In this document: piece after piece, positions 10,441 through 24,582 of the stretch
Position numbering within the stretch: the stretch's first letter is position 1
Layout of the letters: the number at the start of each line of letters is the position of its first letter
Source of the DNA: Acholoe squamosa
Lineage: Eukaryota; Annelida; Polychaeta; Phyllodocida; Polynoidae
Reading direction: 5' to 3'
DNA length: 64,000 bases
Assembly: GCA_949317995.1 (NCBI GenBank)
Contig: OX439051.1
Coordinates: 40,737,250-40,801,249 of the forward strand
Translations under genes and position numbers: made by a program
The notes under the pieces: generated by a model
Databases searched by the model: none
Told to the model about the DNA's origin: nothing
What the model saw: the letters and a program-made list of their open reading frames with translations, nothing else

Positions 10441-11244
10441 GCATCCTTAGACATCTTTTTCTTTACAGCACAATTTCTTGTCTAATGACTAAAGTTTTGT
10501 TTTACATTATACATGATGTGACTCCCTATTATAGATAAAGGTATACAAGGCCTAAAATTGTAATGAAGGATTTCATAGAAGGTTGAAGATTGGCAGAATC
10601 ATGCATGAGCGTGATGAGCACAACAATTTATTGAGACGAATCGGAGTTTAATTACAGCACTTAACAGAGTGCATCATGGACAGAGGTTCATGATGCCTTG
10701 TGGTACACTAATGCCGAGCTTTCAAGGCTACTCCTCAGTGCTGCGTTGGTGCATCATGAGGGATTGTCACAATAATGCACCCCTGGTGAGTGACTCACAT
10801 TCATGCATCATGAAAAGCTATTGGCACAATGCAATTCTTAAAGGGTTAACTGTCTAACAAAACTAATAGAGGAAGGTGGTTGCCTTTATCAGGTCCAAGC
10901 AGACAGATTCACGAGATCCACATCTATTTCTGGCCAAGGAATGGGAGAGGTTTGCAGTGAATCACATTGAATGAGGAAGAAGTTCACACATTAGATGGAA
11001 AGCTCTTACAGGCTGTGTTAATATTGTATATAACCAAAGTCCCCTAGTAAATGTCTCCAATCTAGGCAAAGGCATTATGTTATACACCATCTAAATGACA
11101 GAATGAAGGTCCTTTCTTTATCTTTCAATTGACATTTCCAATATAAACCTACATATTATTCTTCAGGCACAATGCTCTCTCCATTCAAATGTTACAGTAT
11201 GTATGTGCATCAGATGTCATATTTATTTCTAACATAAAAAGGAC

Positions 11245-11955
11245 TACACTGCAAAAATGGTGTTTAGATTTTAAACATGTTTAGGTCTAAACACATTTAA
11301 AACCTAAACATATAGGTCAGTTAGGTGTCTCATCGACTACACATTTAGGAAATGAATACTTTTATTCTAACTACATAAACATTTATGCTAAACATGTTTA
11401 GATGTTTAGAGTTGAAACAGTTGAATAATAGGTGTTTAGATTTAAACATCAATATGTTTAGATACTTGGATGTTAAATCCACACCAGGTAGCAGCACTAC
11501 CTGAATGGACTATCTGCACATAGTTATAATCAATTGTTGTGACAAATATCCCCAAATCCCATGTTTATCATGGTTTCATTTCATAGAATGTCATGTAAAT
11601 AGAAAGGGCAATAGACTAGATTCACCTTATGCCACCATCATTAGCATAAAATAATCAATAAGCTCCATGCCTGACACCTATTTGATGTTATTCTGGAATA
11701 GATAAGGCAATGCCCTTCCTGCCAAGCTGTTGTACTTTCTGAAGTCTCTCATTCTGATGCAGTGTGTAATACCTGTACACATATATATAGCTGTGGCTGA
11801 CATCTTTGGAGACTTTGACAAGTAAATACCTGCTGATGTCCCCCCCCCCCAGTGAATGAGAAAACAAACAAAATATATCTCTTTTTTTAATGCATACATG
11901 TCTGCGAACCTTAACTCTCCATCAAATCATTCAAACATCTCAACACAAAAATTCA
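11245..11955. mobile_element. TA-flanked CACTG MITE, family 1, right end missing
   Basis: It begins TA then CACTGCAAAAATGGTGTT, with an interior full of GTTTAG / CTAAAC repeats like the full copies at 24583 and 31196. The right terminus is absent; the sequence passes into another inverted-repeat element at about 11959. Confidence 0.75.
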
Positions 11956-11958
11956 ATA

Positions 11959-12128
11959 GGATGACAATACTGACAGTACAAAGTCGTCATATTGATGACT
12001 CAGGTCGTCAGGATGACGACTTAAAGTCGTCATTTTACTACCTAAAGTTGTAGTTTTAGGTATTGTCAACTTGAGGACCTAAAGTGGTCACCGCTGACTA
12101 GTTTCAGAACTTCTAGGTTTTCAGTGTA
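11959..12128. mobile_element. Right part of a second MITE family (GTCGTCA type)
   Basis: It matches the right side of 36138-36360: ATGACAATACTGACAGTAC, GTCGTCA motifs, then CTGACTAGTTTCAGAACTTC and a GTTTTCAGTG terminus. The left arm is missing or replaced by the family 1 element. Confidence 0.65.
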
Positions 12129-13336
12129 TGAGAAATGCATGCTGGGAGTAAGGTGACCTTGGTCTAAAATGGTCTAACTAATCCTGGTGCCCTGATTACC
12201 GTCAACATGGTAGCAACGCTGTTGTAAAATGAGGAGCAAAAAATGTTTCCTGACGTTGAAGTGAGTTCAGATTATAGGGTGTGTAATATTTTTCAACATT
12301 CATATAATACATGGATTAAACATGAGATTGTAGGGTTGGGAGTAGTTTTATGAATCAGATCAATAATTTTAACCACGAGCTCTTTTCAAAAGACATTATC
12401 GTTGCACAAAACCCTGTGATTTGAAATCCTCCAATCATAGATTATCATACTGCTTACAATGTTCTGAAAAAAAAGACTTTATATAATCTAGAGCTATGGT
12501 AGCAATAACCATTGATGACAGGCTTTACGAGCATAAGACTATGATTTGAGGGGCACTAGCCGTAGAATCTTCTCAAGTAACTCCTGGTTGAGCTTGATCG
12601 ACCCTGATGGACAAATGCACTATCAGAGCATATATTCTATGGTCTCAATACCATTTATCCGAATGATGCATCAGCACTCTAACCCCCTGCTGCCCCCTCC
12701 CCCAACCCCTATGTGTGGCAATTTGCTTTTTGGTGAATGATAAGTTGTAATGCAATAGTGAATGATTTACTGCTGAAGGATAAAAAACGCCCTTCCTGTG
12801 GATTTGGTTCAGCCATGGTGTATAAAATATGCACGGATACTGGGCTCAGTTACAAAAAGCAGAATGGAATGGAATGTATCTTTTGTCTTCTTCTGGGGAA
12901 TAAGAGTTAGCTAGTCCAGTTGTAGCAAGGCTCCGAATAGAATTACCATAATCACTAATAGTTTCTGTCACTGAACCCACAATGTCCAATTTAGAGCCTT
13001 GAGACAAGGAAGTGTTCTGAGAAAACTGAAAGAATTATATTTTTTTGAGTAGAGAAACATCTCACCTACCTTATTTGAAGGGAGGGCCATAAGACACAAC
13101 TGAGGCTTAATTTTGGTACCCTTAAGTACTTTTCTATATCGGTAGTGAAAGATCCTTGCCTATAAGGCAAACCCTGAATTCACATACATTCTGTTAGGCA
13201 TATCTAGGCTGCTATCCTTGTGTATAAGCCACGCCTTATATGCAAGGACTTACAGTTGCAGTAGGAGAGAACCTTTTCTTTACCCTGAGACAGGAGCCAG
13301 AGCCAACCAACCTTTGTACTCCTCTGTTAGATCCCA

Positions 13337-13590
13337 TTAACCCTTTAACTTAGTTCTTTACTACCCTTTGCCCAGTGATTGTCATAATCCATGAATGTAG
13401 CCAAATGCAGCCCTGGCAAGTAAACTCATCAGGCCTGTATCAGGCTGACCCTGCAAGCTGGGGGACACTCCCTGACGGTTGGCAAGATGCACCAATGCAG
13501 TGCTGATGGACAAGTAGGCACGGTATTGGTGCATCAAAAAAGAAAAAGGAGCATGAACCTGGAGACATTATGCAGAGCTTTAAGGGTTAA
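13337..13590. mobile_element. piggyBac-like MITE (old copy inside the array)
   Basis: The element starts TTAACCCTTTAA and ends CTTTAAGGGTTAA, with internal GATGCACCAATGCAGTGCTG and opposed ATTGGTGCATCA arms. Equivalent copies lie at 19809-20088 and 26168-26433, so the insertion predates duplication of the array. TTAA duplication with CCCTTT ends is characteristic of piggyBac. Confidence 0.65.
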
Positions 13591-13947
13591 GATGGAGAGG
13601 GGTGTGAGGGCCACTGGGGGCAGCTCAGACAAAACTTTGTGGTGGTAAGACTTGGGTAGCCGAACCATATGAGGGATGTATATTGCTTTAATGAACAAAA
13701 CCTCCTTGACTTGTAATAATGATGCATGAATGCAGCCCTCAGGGGCATTGTATTCATGCATTGTGCTGACCCATGGGACAAAGACACTCTGAAACCTAAA
13801 ACTAGCTCAATGCACCTATGCAATACTGATGAGTTGGTAGTGCTACATCCGAGCATCATGACTATGTAACTTGTAAGACACATGAATCAGGGGGCACCAT
13901 ATGGCCCTTAAAAGGGTTAATAGCCTTAATGTACTAGAAAATAGCTG

Positions 13948-14135
13948 TACACTGCAAAAATGGTGTTTAGATCCTAAACACAATTCTAAACATATTCTTG
14001 CAACTTTTTTGTAATCACATTAATTTTCTAAACATGTTTAGCCAAACAATGTGCTTAGCTCAAGTGTTTAGAAATGTAGGTGTTTAGGTTAAAACTTTTG
14101 TGTTTAGATATATGAATTTTTGTGTTTAGGTGTTT
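13948..14135. mobile_element. One-ended fragment of TA-flanked CACTG MITE family 1
   Basis: It starts TA + CACTGCAAAAATGGTGTT and continues colinearly with 24583-24790 before homology stops at about 14135. The opposite terminus is absent. Confidence 0.7.
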
Positions 14136-15312
14136 TCTATTTGTCCATTATCTGCATGGAAAACCTACATTTTCTTTACTATGCTTTCTGCCAACTTTCT
14201 GTGAGCAAACTATAGATCTGATCTCTGGGTTGAATGTCCACTCTTCTGCTCTAATCCCAGAGGGATAGTCTGGGGCTTAAGTCTATCCTCAGTTGATGAG
14301 AGACTGGAGATGTTTAGGCCCATGGCTAATTACTTGGCTTAACAGTCCATCTTATTAAGCATACACTCAGGTATGGCCATCAGTGTGCGACTGATGTATC
14401 GTCCACCTCGAATATAGTGATAGCCAAGTGGAAAATGACACCTAGGCATCTAGACAACTAAATTTTACAAAGCAACATTGGACATTTCTATTGATAATCT
14501 CAAATAATTCTGGATAATATTAGTTTGTTATACCACGGACAGGAAAATGCAACAACAAAACGTCCTATGGCATGGAGCTTTCTTTCATTGTATGACCATT
14601 TAGGTGAAAATTTCTTCACTATAGAAACGAATGGAGGGGAAAATTTTCATATTTTGTGTCATAGTTGAAATCGACATGGGGACATGCACATTTATTAGAA
14701 TTAATAGATGGACATTGGCATTACACAAAAGAGACATCTAGGGACATGGGAATTTCTTAGAATCAAGATGGGACAGGGGTGTACCCACCAAGGGCCCAAG
14801 GAAGATATGATGAAAATTTGTTAATGTCTTTCTAATAGCCATAAGCCATATGGTCTTTCAGACAAACCGCCCCTGAATGTCAACATTCAACCACTTTACA
14901 TTCCCTCAATTGATGCAGTCTTAAAGGTTAGCATAGTGTTTAATGCATCAGGCCATTTGTCATCATTTATTGTTGAGATAACTGATCTGGATACATTGCA
15001 CCCATTGAATTGGTTAACCTTTAAATGCCACACTTTGCTTAAAAGCATTATGTCTATCCCCGAGTCTATTTGTCGTCATGACCATTAGTGAGTCTGGGGT
15101 GTGGATATGTGGTTGGTTATGATATAATTATATGTAGTTTACACCATCAATAACAGCAGTGATGGTGATCAAATCTATGAGGTGAATTGAGTGTTAGAAT
15201 CCCACATTTACACTTCCATTGAGACGTTACAAAGGCATGTGAGATGGATAGACCATTATAATTTATATGCCCACCACACAAGGTCCAGTAACTCAATATT
15301 CCAGAATGCCAG

Positions 15313-15380
15313 TGAGGACTCAAACCCAGGTCACCCCAAGTTCAAGTAGAATGCTCTATCTACTTAGCCACCCACATGCC
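15313..15380 (-). ncRNA. tRNA-derived SINE head (first array copy)
   Basis: On the minus strand this reads TGGCTAAGTAGATAGAGC, a good pol III A box of tRNA type, then about 30 bases later GGTTTGAGTCC, a B box in which the usual CG has become TG. The first and third array units keep both boxes with changes; the second also keeps the A-box region with a changed B box. Divergence, lack of a clean cloverleaf and position in a repeat suggest a SINE remnant or tRNA pseudogene, not a working tRNA. Confidence 0.6.
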
Positions 15381-16982
15381 CCATAGAGCATTGGTGAAGA
15401 TTATACCAATGATAGACTGAATCCTTCAAGTACACTGTTGGGTACATGACCTACCAATAGGCACAATAATTCTGTACAGGTTCCATTAACTGATCTCTGA
15501 GTGCTCTCTACATGCGACCGCTATTGATTTTGCCTAGGGGTGCTAATATTAGAGGGATTTTGATCTTATTATATTGAATTAGTTTGTGGTGGATGGGAAG
15601 GTAACAGAAATGGTGCATTTACTACTTATTGGTATGATTGGCAAATAAATATATGTACCAGGTTCGGTGTAGGCATCTTACCATAGATCAGAATTGTCAT
15701 GGCCATGCACACATGATAAACAAGAAACCCCGCTATATGCAACAGGGTCTCAAATATGTGCTGGGGCTATTCTATACAAGGCGCAGCTAGGAGTCAATCC
15801 ATGTGTATAAGCCGTGCCTTATATGCAAGGTATTACAGTATCTATACAAGCCACTATGGTTCTATATAAGCCTGACGGACTCAGGTGTCTGTCTGGAGGG
15901 TGTTGCTCCTATTGTAAAAAGAGCTGTGAGTATGTGCCCTCTTTTCCAAACAAGTCGTGCACTGTTTCACCTAAGTACTTGCACTCACCACATTAGTCTG
16001 AAAAGTCACCTGCCTTGTTTAAAATAGAGAGAGCTGCACTACCAGGTACCTACTCATGTCACACACTCTATAGTTAATTATACTGACTAACTTCTCCCAA
16101 CTAGGTACCTACTCAAATTCCCCTTTTTTAGCACTGTACTTGAATGATCACATGTGAGCAACAAAAGGGAGAAGTTATAGCTTTATGAAAAGAAAGGACT
16201 GGAAATGAGGGCATTTTAAGCCAGCTCTTCCTTTTACTATAGGAGCAACACCCTCCTGCCCTCAGGTGAGGCAGGGGTGAGGAGGCCTGGGTCTTCCAAG
16301 AGACGTCCTTAGATTTCTTCATTTTTTACAGTATTATTTTCTTATCTAATAAAGCAAGCTTTGTAATGTTATACATGATGTGACTTGCTATATAGATAAA
16401 GGTAAACAGGGGGTTAATGAAGGATTTCAATGAAGGGTGCAGATGCATGCATATGTGTGATTAGCACAGCAATTTATTGAAACAAATCCGAGTTTAATTA
16501 CAGCCCTTTACAGGCTGCATTATGCCACCAGTGCAGCATTGTTGCATCATCAGGGATTGTAGCAATGGTGCAAGAATGCAGTCCCGGTGAGTGACTCACA
16601 TTCATGCATCATGAAAAGCAATTGGCACAATGCAGTTCTTAAAGGGTTAATTGTGTCACAAAACTAACAGGTGAAGGTGGTTGCCTTTATCAGGTTGAAG
16701 AAGACAGATTCATGAGATTCATGTCTATTTCTGGCCAAGGAATGGGAGAGGATTGCTGTGGATCATGTTCAAAGAAGAAGGAATTCACACATTAGAGGAT
16801 AACGCTTTTACAGACTGGTTTAATATTGTATAGAACCAAAGAGCTTTGGGAGAATGGGTGAAGTCCCCTTGTGGATGTCTATAATATCAAAGCTGTCATA
16901 TTATATACTCCCCCAACTCAATTGTAGAATAAATGCCCTTTCTTGATGAGCCACCTTTCAATTCACATCTCCATTTCTAACC

Positions 16983-17201
16983 TACACTGTAAGAAATAAC
17001 TATTGAATCTACCAGGGATGCTCATACAACTGAAGAGTGAACCACCATAAAATTACATTGCAGTGAACTAGTGTAGTCTTTGCAAGAAGTCCCCGGTGGC
17101 AGCATGATGGTACAAGGAAACTCTGTGAAAATAATGATGGGTCTCTGGCAAATTTGGAACGAGGAGCCCACCATTTTTTCAATGACATTTTTTACAGTGT
17201 A
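16983..17201. mobile_element. TA-flanked CACTG MITE, family 3 (219 bp)
   Basis: It begins TA + CACTGTAAGAAATAAC and ends TTTTTTACAGTG + TA. It shares termini and the TA target with family 1 but not the interior. It lies in the second array copy where the first copy has a family 1 element nearby. Confidence 0.65.
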
Positions 17202-20200
17202 CTAGTACATATTACTCTTAAGGCACAATGCTGTCTCCATTCACATGTTACAATATATATACATACACATTTGTGCACCTTAAAGTAGAAATGGTTTGAA
17301 CATAAAATAAAGAGATTACAATTGATTAAGGCGATGGGCTGAGATGCAGAGACAGCCTTGGTATTTATCGAACTCATTAATATGAATTGTTTCCAAGTAG
17401 GAAACTCATTATTATCTCCTCCAACAAAATCATTTCTTATTTAGGACAAAATGTCTATTATGGCCCTTGTGGAGGGTGCCAGGGACCAATGGCAAATGCC
17501 GTTAGGGCAGGGGAGGATTCTATTTTTAAAGGTAATCAAGCCAGAGATTACACGAGCCACCTGGTGGCAAAAATTGAAAATCAATGTTTTAACCATCCTA
17601 TCATTACAGGATTTTCTTACCCCAAATTGAAATTGTTTACAGGGCAGTTTCCACCTTTATCGACTGAGCACTCCCATGACTGCCTCTGAGTCTTTTCTTT
17701 TCATTGTTAAATCTTGATTGTATCCATTTTTTGAATATTTAGATGAAAGGCCTACCTGATCAACGTTTAATTTAAAATACAGCTCACTGGACAACTTATT
17801 CTACTACTCTGCCTTCAAATTGTTATGGTGAATGATGTGGGTTTCTCTTGGTGTTAAATATTCCTCTGTGGAAATACAAGAAATGAATATGAGTTCGAGG
17901 ACCATTTTCCTTATCAAATTCTGACCCCACTGTTTTGTCCTTTGTGTCAGCTACACACAATGGAAATATAAATAACACTGTGAAGTTTTTGGCCAGTTTG
18001 GCAGATATGTTTTATAAGGACACACTGTTTTAGCCTGTGTCATAAGCACCTGGTCTTTGGAAAACCATTGATCTTAAATAAGCAACTTACAGAAGTATCT
18101 AAATGTTAAAATGTGTTAAGACTTCAGTCTTGTATAAGTGACGATATTGAGTTAGTGCTGGTAGTAGAGCTTTCCTAAAAGCTGTGAGTGCCCTAATGCT
18201 CGTACAGTAAAATAATGAACATCCAAAGATGAATCTAATATTATCCATTTTGATCATCATGTCTATTTATTAAGCAACAGTCACCCCCCCCCCCCACACC
18301 ACCACCCAACTCCTCCGATGCTGTAGTCCCTCTAGTAGTGCTAGGAGGATCTTAGATTACAAAGGAAAAATTATCTTTGAAAATTATTCCATGTTAAGAA
18401 AGTAGAGGACAGAGTCAGGTTTCCTGTTCTAGAGAGCACGATCGGCAGATTGAGAAATGTGAGAACCAACTAACCACTCCCTGCTCCCCCAGCATGCCCT
18501 GGCCCAGAAATGGATCAGACCTGATCATGACTTCCTGTATGAGAAATGCATGCTGGGAGTAGGATCACCTCGGCCCAAAATGATCGAACTAATTCTGGTG
18601 TCCTGATTATTTTCAGCATGGTAGCAACACTTTGTAAAATGAGTAAAGAATGTCTGATACTGACATGAGTTTAGAGTATAGGCTCGTAATAATTTGCAAC
18701 ATTCAAAGAAAAATTGAACACAGCATGAGAGAGGTCTAGGCTATATAATAGGGGTGGGGTACATTCATAAATGAGTTCAACATATTAACGGGGGGCTCCT
18801 TTCAAAAGACGCTATGATTGCACACATCTCTAAAGGACAGTCATAGGTATACTACTGGCGTTATTCTGAAAACCCCCAGTTGGGCTTGATTAACCCCGAC
18901 AAATAAACTAGGATAGCATATATAATTATTTTGTGACCTCATTACCATTGATTTGATTATTTTATCAGCAATCTAACCCCTTCCCACATCCCCTACCCCC
19001 CTCCCAGTGTGGCAATTTGCTTTTTGGTGACAGATGATTTGTGATGTAACAGTCAATGATTTACTTTAGCTGCTGGAGATTTGGTTCAGCCATGGTGTAT
19101 AAAATATGCATGGATACTGGGCTCGGTTACAAAATAAAAAAAAAGAAGCTTAATGTCACCTAGAATGGAAAAACCTGTTTCTTTTGTTTTATTCTATGGA
19201 GAATGGGAGTCAGCCCAGTGGTGTCGAGGCAATGGATAGGAAGGGGCCACCATATTGATATTGCCTGCCACTGAAAACTCCCATGTTCAATTTTATCACC
19301 AAGTAGAGCATACCCACTTGTCAAATTTACTCCATGTCATGGTATCAGTTTTCTGATGTTATCAAGACCTGTATCACATATATGTCAGATATATGAAATG
19401 TTTCCCTCACCATGTGAAGCTACCCTTGCAGAGTCTAATAAAGTGCGATGGCATCACGATTACTTCGGGCCCTACCAATTAAGGCCAGTGAGTTTCCATC
19501 CCAGGGTTTCCTTTATGTTGACGATCTGTTTAGGTTCTTTGTGTATTTAATGTAGTAGGCACATCCTGAGTTAAACGAATGGCTATAAGGTGAAGCCGAG
19601 GTATGATTTTGGGATCCTCAGTACTTTTCCGTAACAGTAGTGAAATGTCCTTGCCTGTTTCACATATATCCTATATAAAGGCACATCTAGGGTGCTATCC
19701 TTTACACAAGGACTTACAGTATGTCTTAGGACTTAGGAGAGGACCTTTTCATTACCCAGAGACAGGAGCCAGAGCCAACTGACCTTTGTACTCTTCTGTT
19801 ATATCAAGTTAATCCCCTATTTATGTCATGACAGATATGATCATTACTATAGATTAGTACTAGAACAGCCGTATTCCATGGGGGGCATGGAATACAATAT
19901 GCTTGTATTCAATGGGGTCTGCCATCAGGGCCATGAATCATGCCAACCCAATGGGAATGATACCCTCTCAGAAGGTTGGTATGGTGCACAAATACAGTGC
20001 TAACAAGCAAATGGCAGGCACTGTACTGGTGCATGATAAAGAAAAGGGACATGGACCTGGAGGCATCATGCAGCCCTTAAAGGGTTTAGACGGAGAGGGG
20101 TGTCAGGGCCACTGGGGGCAGCTCAGACAACACTTTGTAGTGGTAAGACTTAAGAAGCTCAACCCTTGGAGGGCTGTGTATTACTTTAACCCATACCTGC

Positions 20201-22167
20201 TTGTATTCAGGATGCATGAATGCAGCCCTTGAGTGCTGTGTATCCATGGTGACCCTTGGAGACCAAGATACTTCAAAAACATAAAACTGGCCCAATGCAG
20301 AAATGCAGTACTGGTGAAATACTTGCCAGGGCTGCATTTGAGAATCATGATGATGGGAAGTACATGAATCCAGAGGCATATCATGTGACTGTGAGAGGAT
20401 TAGTAGCCTTAATGATGTGCTGGAAAATAGCTATGGATCTGGCTGAAAGTGTGCAAGACCTGGACCTATTGTATTGGTTGTTGTGTTTCCGTCCAATTTT
20501 GTGTTTTTTCTGTGCTTTAAATTTGTTAGAATGGGAAGGCCATGCTACACAATAGTGTATTGTAATTCATCATATTCATTTATTTAAATCTAAATCGTGT
20601 CTGAATTGAATATGAATCAGTTAGATTACATGGGGGAGGGGGGTGAAGTTAGATGTAAACCTAAGATTATTACTAGAATCTCTTATCAAATCAATATAGC
20701 TATAGTGGTAATACCAATTTACAATTTTATAATTCATTTCATTTGCAGCTCCTTCTGAGTCAAGAGAAAGGGCATAGTGATGAATAAGGATCAATGCTAC
20801 TGGCTCTTAAGCTGTGAACACACTGTAGATTTGATGTCCTCTGGGTTGAATGTCCTCTCGTCTGCAATAGTCCCAGAGGTATAGTCTGGGGCTTAAGTCT
20901 ATCCTCAGTTTATGAGAGACTAGAGATGTTTAGGCCCATGGCTAATTGCATGGCTTAACAGCCTATCTCATTAGGCATACACAGGTGTGGTCATCAGTGG
21001 GTGACTGATGAATCGCCTGCCTCCAGTACAGTGTAGGAAGATGGGTCTATAGACATATATTCTACAGGGTAACATATTGGCCATTTCAGGGCTTAGTGAC
21101 ATGAGACTTGCACATTGCTTGAAATCAACATGGGGACATGGACATTTCTTAAAATAGGACTTTGACATGACCTAAAAAAGACATAGAGGCGTGGGAATTT
21201 CTTGAAATCAATATGATACATTGTTGACCTACCGACCCAAGAATTTTAGGTTATGTAACTGGAAACACACCTTTATTTTTTTTGGCCTAGTTATAAGCCA
21301 TATAATTATGGTCTTTCAGATAAATCACCCCTGAATGCCCACATAACCACTTTACCTTCCTTCCCTTAATTGATGTAGTCTTAAAGGTTAGCATAGTGTT
21401 AAAAGCATCAAGCCATTTGTCATCATGATAAATATCGAGCTGACCCTATGGGGTTGATGCCCTCACAAATGGTCAGTATGATACACCAAAGCAATGCTGA
21501 TGGGTATACTTACCTACATGGCATTGGTGCATCATACCAAAGCAATATAAACCTAGAGGCATCACAGAGCACTTAAAGGGTTAAACCCACATTTCCCCTC
21601 CCTACAAGAGGTGATGGATCCACCTATCAGGCACCCATAGAACCTCCCCTAGTTCCAATACCTCCAGCTCATTAGGTTATCAATTAACCTAGATTGTGGA
21701 AGATAGTGTTATCTTTCCAGCTTGATTGGCAATTCGGCCTTGTTGAAGTATGCCAAATTGTCATTGCAATTTTAGGCATCCATAGGAATGTGGAGGACAT
21801 ATCCACTATTGTTGCTGTTGTTGAGATAACTGATCTGGTTCTATTGTATCCATTATCCATGGATCAGGTAACCCTGTAGATACTGTACTTTTATTTGAAG
21901 CACTGTGCCCATTTGTCATTGTGATGCCTGAAAGCAATGCTTGTGATTCTCAGCTATGGATGATTGGTTATATGTTGTCACCTAGATAATACCTCTGGTC
22001 TTTGCAAAGGCAGGGTGGTGATAGAGTCTAGATTGAGTGTTGAAATCCTACACATACAACTTCACCAAGGTTCTTTGATATTCTACATTATATAGGCACT
22101 GTTTCAGACAGTCATTCCTGTATGTACTACTGTGTGCATTATTCGTGTCAAGCAGTCATAGTGAGCT

Positions 22168-22232
22168 GCTGAGGACCCAAACCCAGATCACTCTGGGTTC
22201 AAGTAGAATGCTCTATCTACTTCGCCACCCCC
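22168..22232 (-). ncRNA. tRNA-derived SINE head (second array copy)
   Basis: Minus-strand A-box-like GTGGCGAAGTAGATAGAGC and a degenerate B box (GATCTGGGTTTGGGTCC). It is orthologous within the array to 15313-15380. Confidence 0.5.
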
Positions 22233-23892
22233 TGCCCTATAGAGTATGGGTGGAGACTATACCAGTGAAGCTAATTGCAATCCTACAAATACACTGTTGG
22301 GTACATGACCTACCAATAGGCACAATAATTCTGTACTGGTTCCATGAACTGATCTATAAGTGCTCTCTACATGCAACCTGCTATTGATTTGGTCTAGGGG
22401 TGCTAATATTAGATGGATTTTGGTATTATTATTGGATTAGTTTGTGGTAAATAGGGAAGGTAACAGAAAAAGTGCATTTACCACCTGTTGGTATATTAGA
22501 CAAATTGATAATACCAGGCATTCGCTTCCTGATACCTTTTTATGTGAGTGCAGCATTGCATCATGTCTATTTACGGTATGTAGATAGCGATAAATAAACA
22601 CAAACCTCTTGGGATTATGCAGTTCTGAACTACTGTTTGTCTTATGAATATTTATTGAAACCCCTGCTATAATCTCCTAGCCCCAGACTTGATATACCTG
22701 ATTAGGAGCTTGATTTGACTTTCTCACCATAAGATGGATCAACTTTAACCCTTCAAAGGTTACATAGCGCTTGAAATACATGATCATTGATTATGCCTAT
22801 TCATTTTCATGATGCATTAATGCAGCCTTATTGAGCCTATAGATAGATAATGTTGCAATGCGCTAGCACTGCATTAATCCCTTTTGAAAGAAAAATGAAC
22901 CCGGAGGCATCAGGTGATTTCTAAAGGATTATCGTATTCATTCTAATAAGCAGACATGTGCGAAAATTTGATTGTTAGATGCTCTAAAATTTAATACAAA
23001 AATTAATTCTAAAAAGCACACCTCCTAAAGCCTAAAAACCGTTTATTTCCCCCAACAAAGGTCTTTACTTTTACACTTGATCTGAATCATTTGACACTAG
23101 GGGGTGTGCTTATGACCCAAAAAGTAGGGGGGTGTGCTTATTAGAGCAGGTGCGCTTATTAGAATGAATATGGTAGCAAGACAAGTCCATTGCTTAATGC
23201 CTTAGTCTGAAAACCTAATTACCCAGCCTCCAGGGGATGGATAGACTCAGTTTGGGATTTAGGTATTTGTTATAATAACAGGGTTTGTTGTGAGATTTAC
23301 ACTCTCAGTGCCAAACTAGACCCCAGGGTAAGTACAAATACAACCTGTGTACTTTATCCAACTGGTGAATGGCTAATGCTTTAAAGGTCACATGATGCCT
23401 CCAGGTTCATGTTCCTTATTGGCTAAGATGCACCAATGCAGTGCTGGCAAATGAGCACTGCATTGCTACATGATGTCAGCCCTTCAGAGATAGGATACAT
23501 CAAGCCTATAGGGTGGGAATAATGCAGGAATGCAGCTCTGGCAGGTTCCTTTAGCCCAGGTAGCCTGGTGTGGCCCCAGTCTCATCCACAGTGGGCATCC
23601 AATGGGCCACACTGGGTTAACACAAGGATTTTTGTCCTCAGCAAAGTGTCTGGCCCACACTGGGCTAACCCAGAGAAACTTAGATGTTAAAATAACTTTA
23701 GTCTTGTATTCAAGTGCTAGTCTTGAATTAATGTCAGAGGTAGAGCATTCTTGAAATCTATGAGAGCCCTGATGCTCATACAGTAAAGGGAGTCTCGACC
23801 AAAGATAAATTTAATACTATCCATTTCGGGCATCATGTAACACTGTGTATTTATCAAGCAACGTTCACCCCCTCCCCCCCCCTCACAATCTT

Positions 23893-24053
23893 CATGGGCG
23901 TGGAAAGCAGGGGGGACAGGGGGACATGCCCCCCCCCCCACTTTTAGCCAACTCCTCAAAAGGTCAAAACTAAAAGGTCAAGCAAAGGGAGGTCAAAAAT
24001 TGCAGAAAACCCCCCTGGTCCCACCCACTCTGAAACTGCTTCCCACGCCCCTG
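23893..24053. mobile_element. hAT-like MITE, second copy, 5-bp target duplication
   Basis: The ends are CATGGGCGTGGAAAGCAG and CTGCTTCCCACGCCCCTG. ATCTT flanks both sides (23888-23892 and 24054-24058). Size (161 bp), G/C runs and terminal sequence match the 7465-7618 element. It is absent from the matching position (about 18300) in the neighbouring array copy, so it inserted after duplication. Confidence 0.7.
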
Positions 24054-24582
24054 ATCTTCTGTCACCCACCTCTAATGCTGTAGTCGGTCTAGAAGTGCTT
24101 GTTACAAAGAACAAATTATCTTTGAAAATGATTCCATGTAAAGAAATGAGAGGAGAGAGTCAGGTTCCAGTCCCAGAGAGCAGATTGAGAAATGTGAGAT
24201 CCAACCAACAACTCCCTGCACCCCCAGTATGCCCTGGGCCGGAAATGGGTCAGACCTGATTTCCGATATGAGAAATACATGCTTGGAGTAGGATGACTTT
24301 TCTAGCTAATTCTGGTGCCCTGATTATCTTCAACATGGTAGGTAAACTGTTGTAAAATGAACAAAAATTGTTTTCTGACATTGGAGTGAGTTCAGATTAT
24401 AGGCTCATAATAATTTACAACACTCAAAGAATATATGGACAACGTATGAGGGTGGTCATAAGGCTGGGGGTACTTTTATAAATGTGTTCAATATTTTACC
24501 AGGGGCTTCTTTCAAAAGATGCTATGATTGCACACAACCCTTGTGATTTGAAATCCTCCAAATAGTATGGGATGATTGAAGG

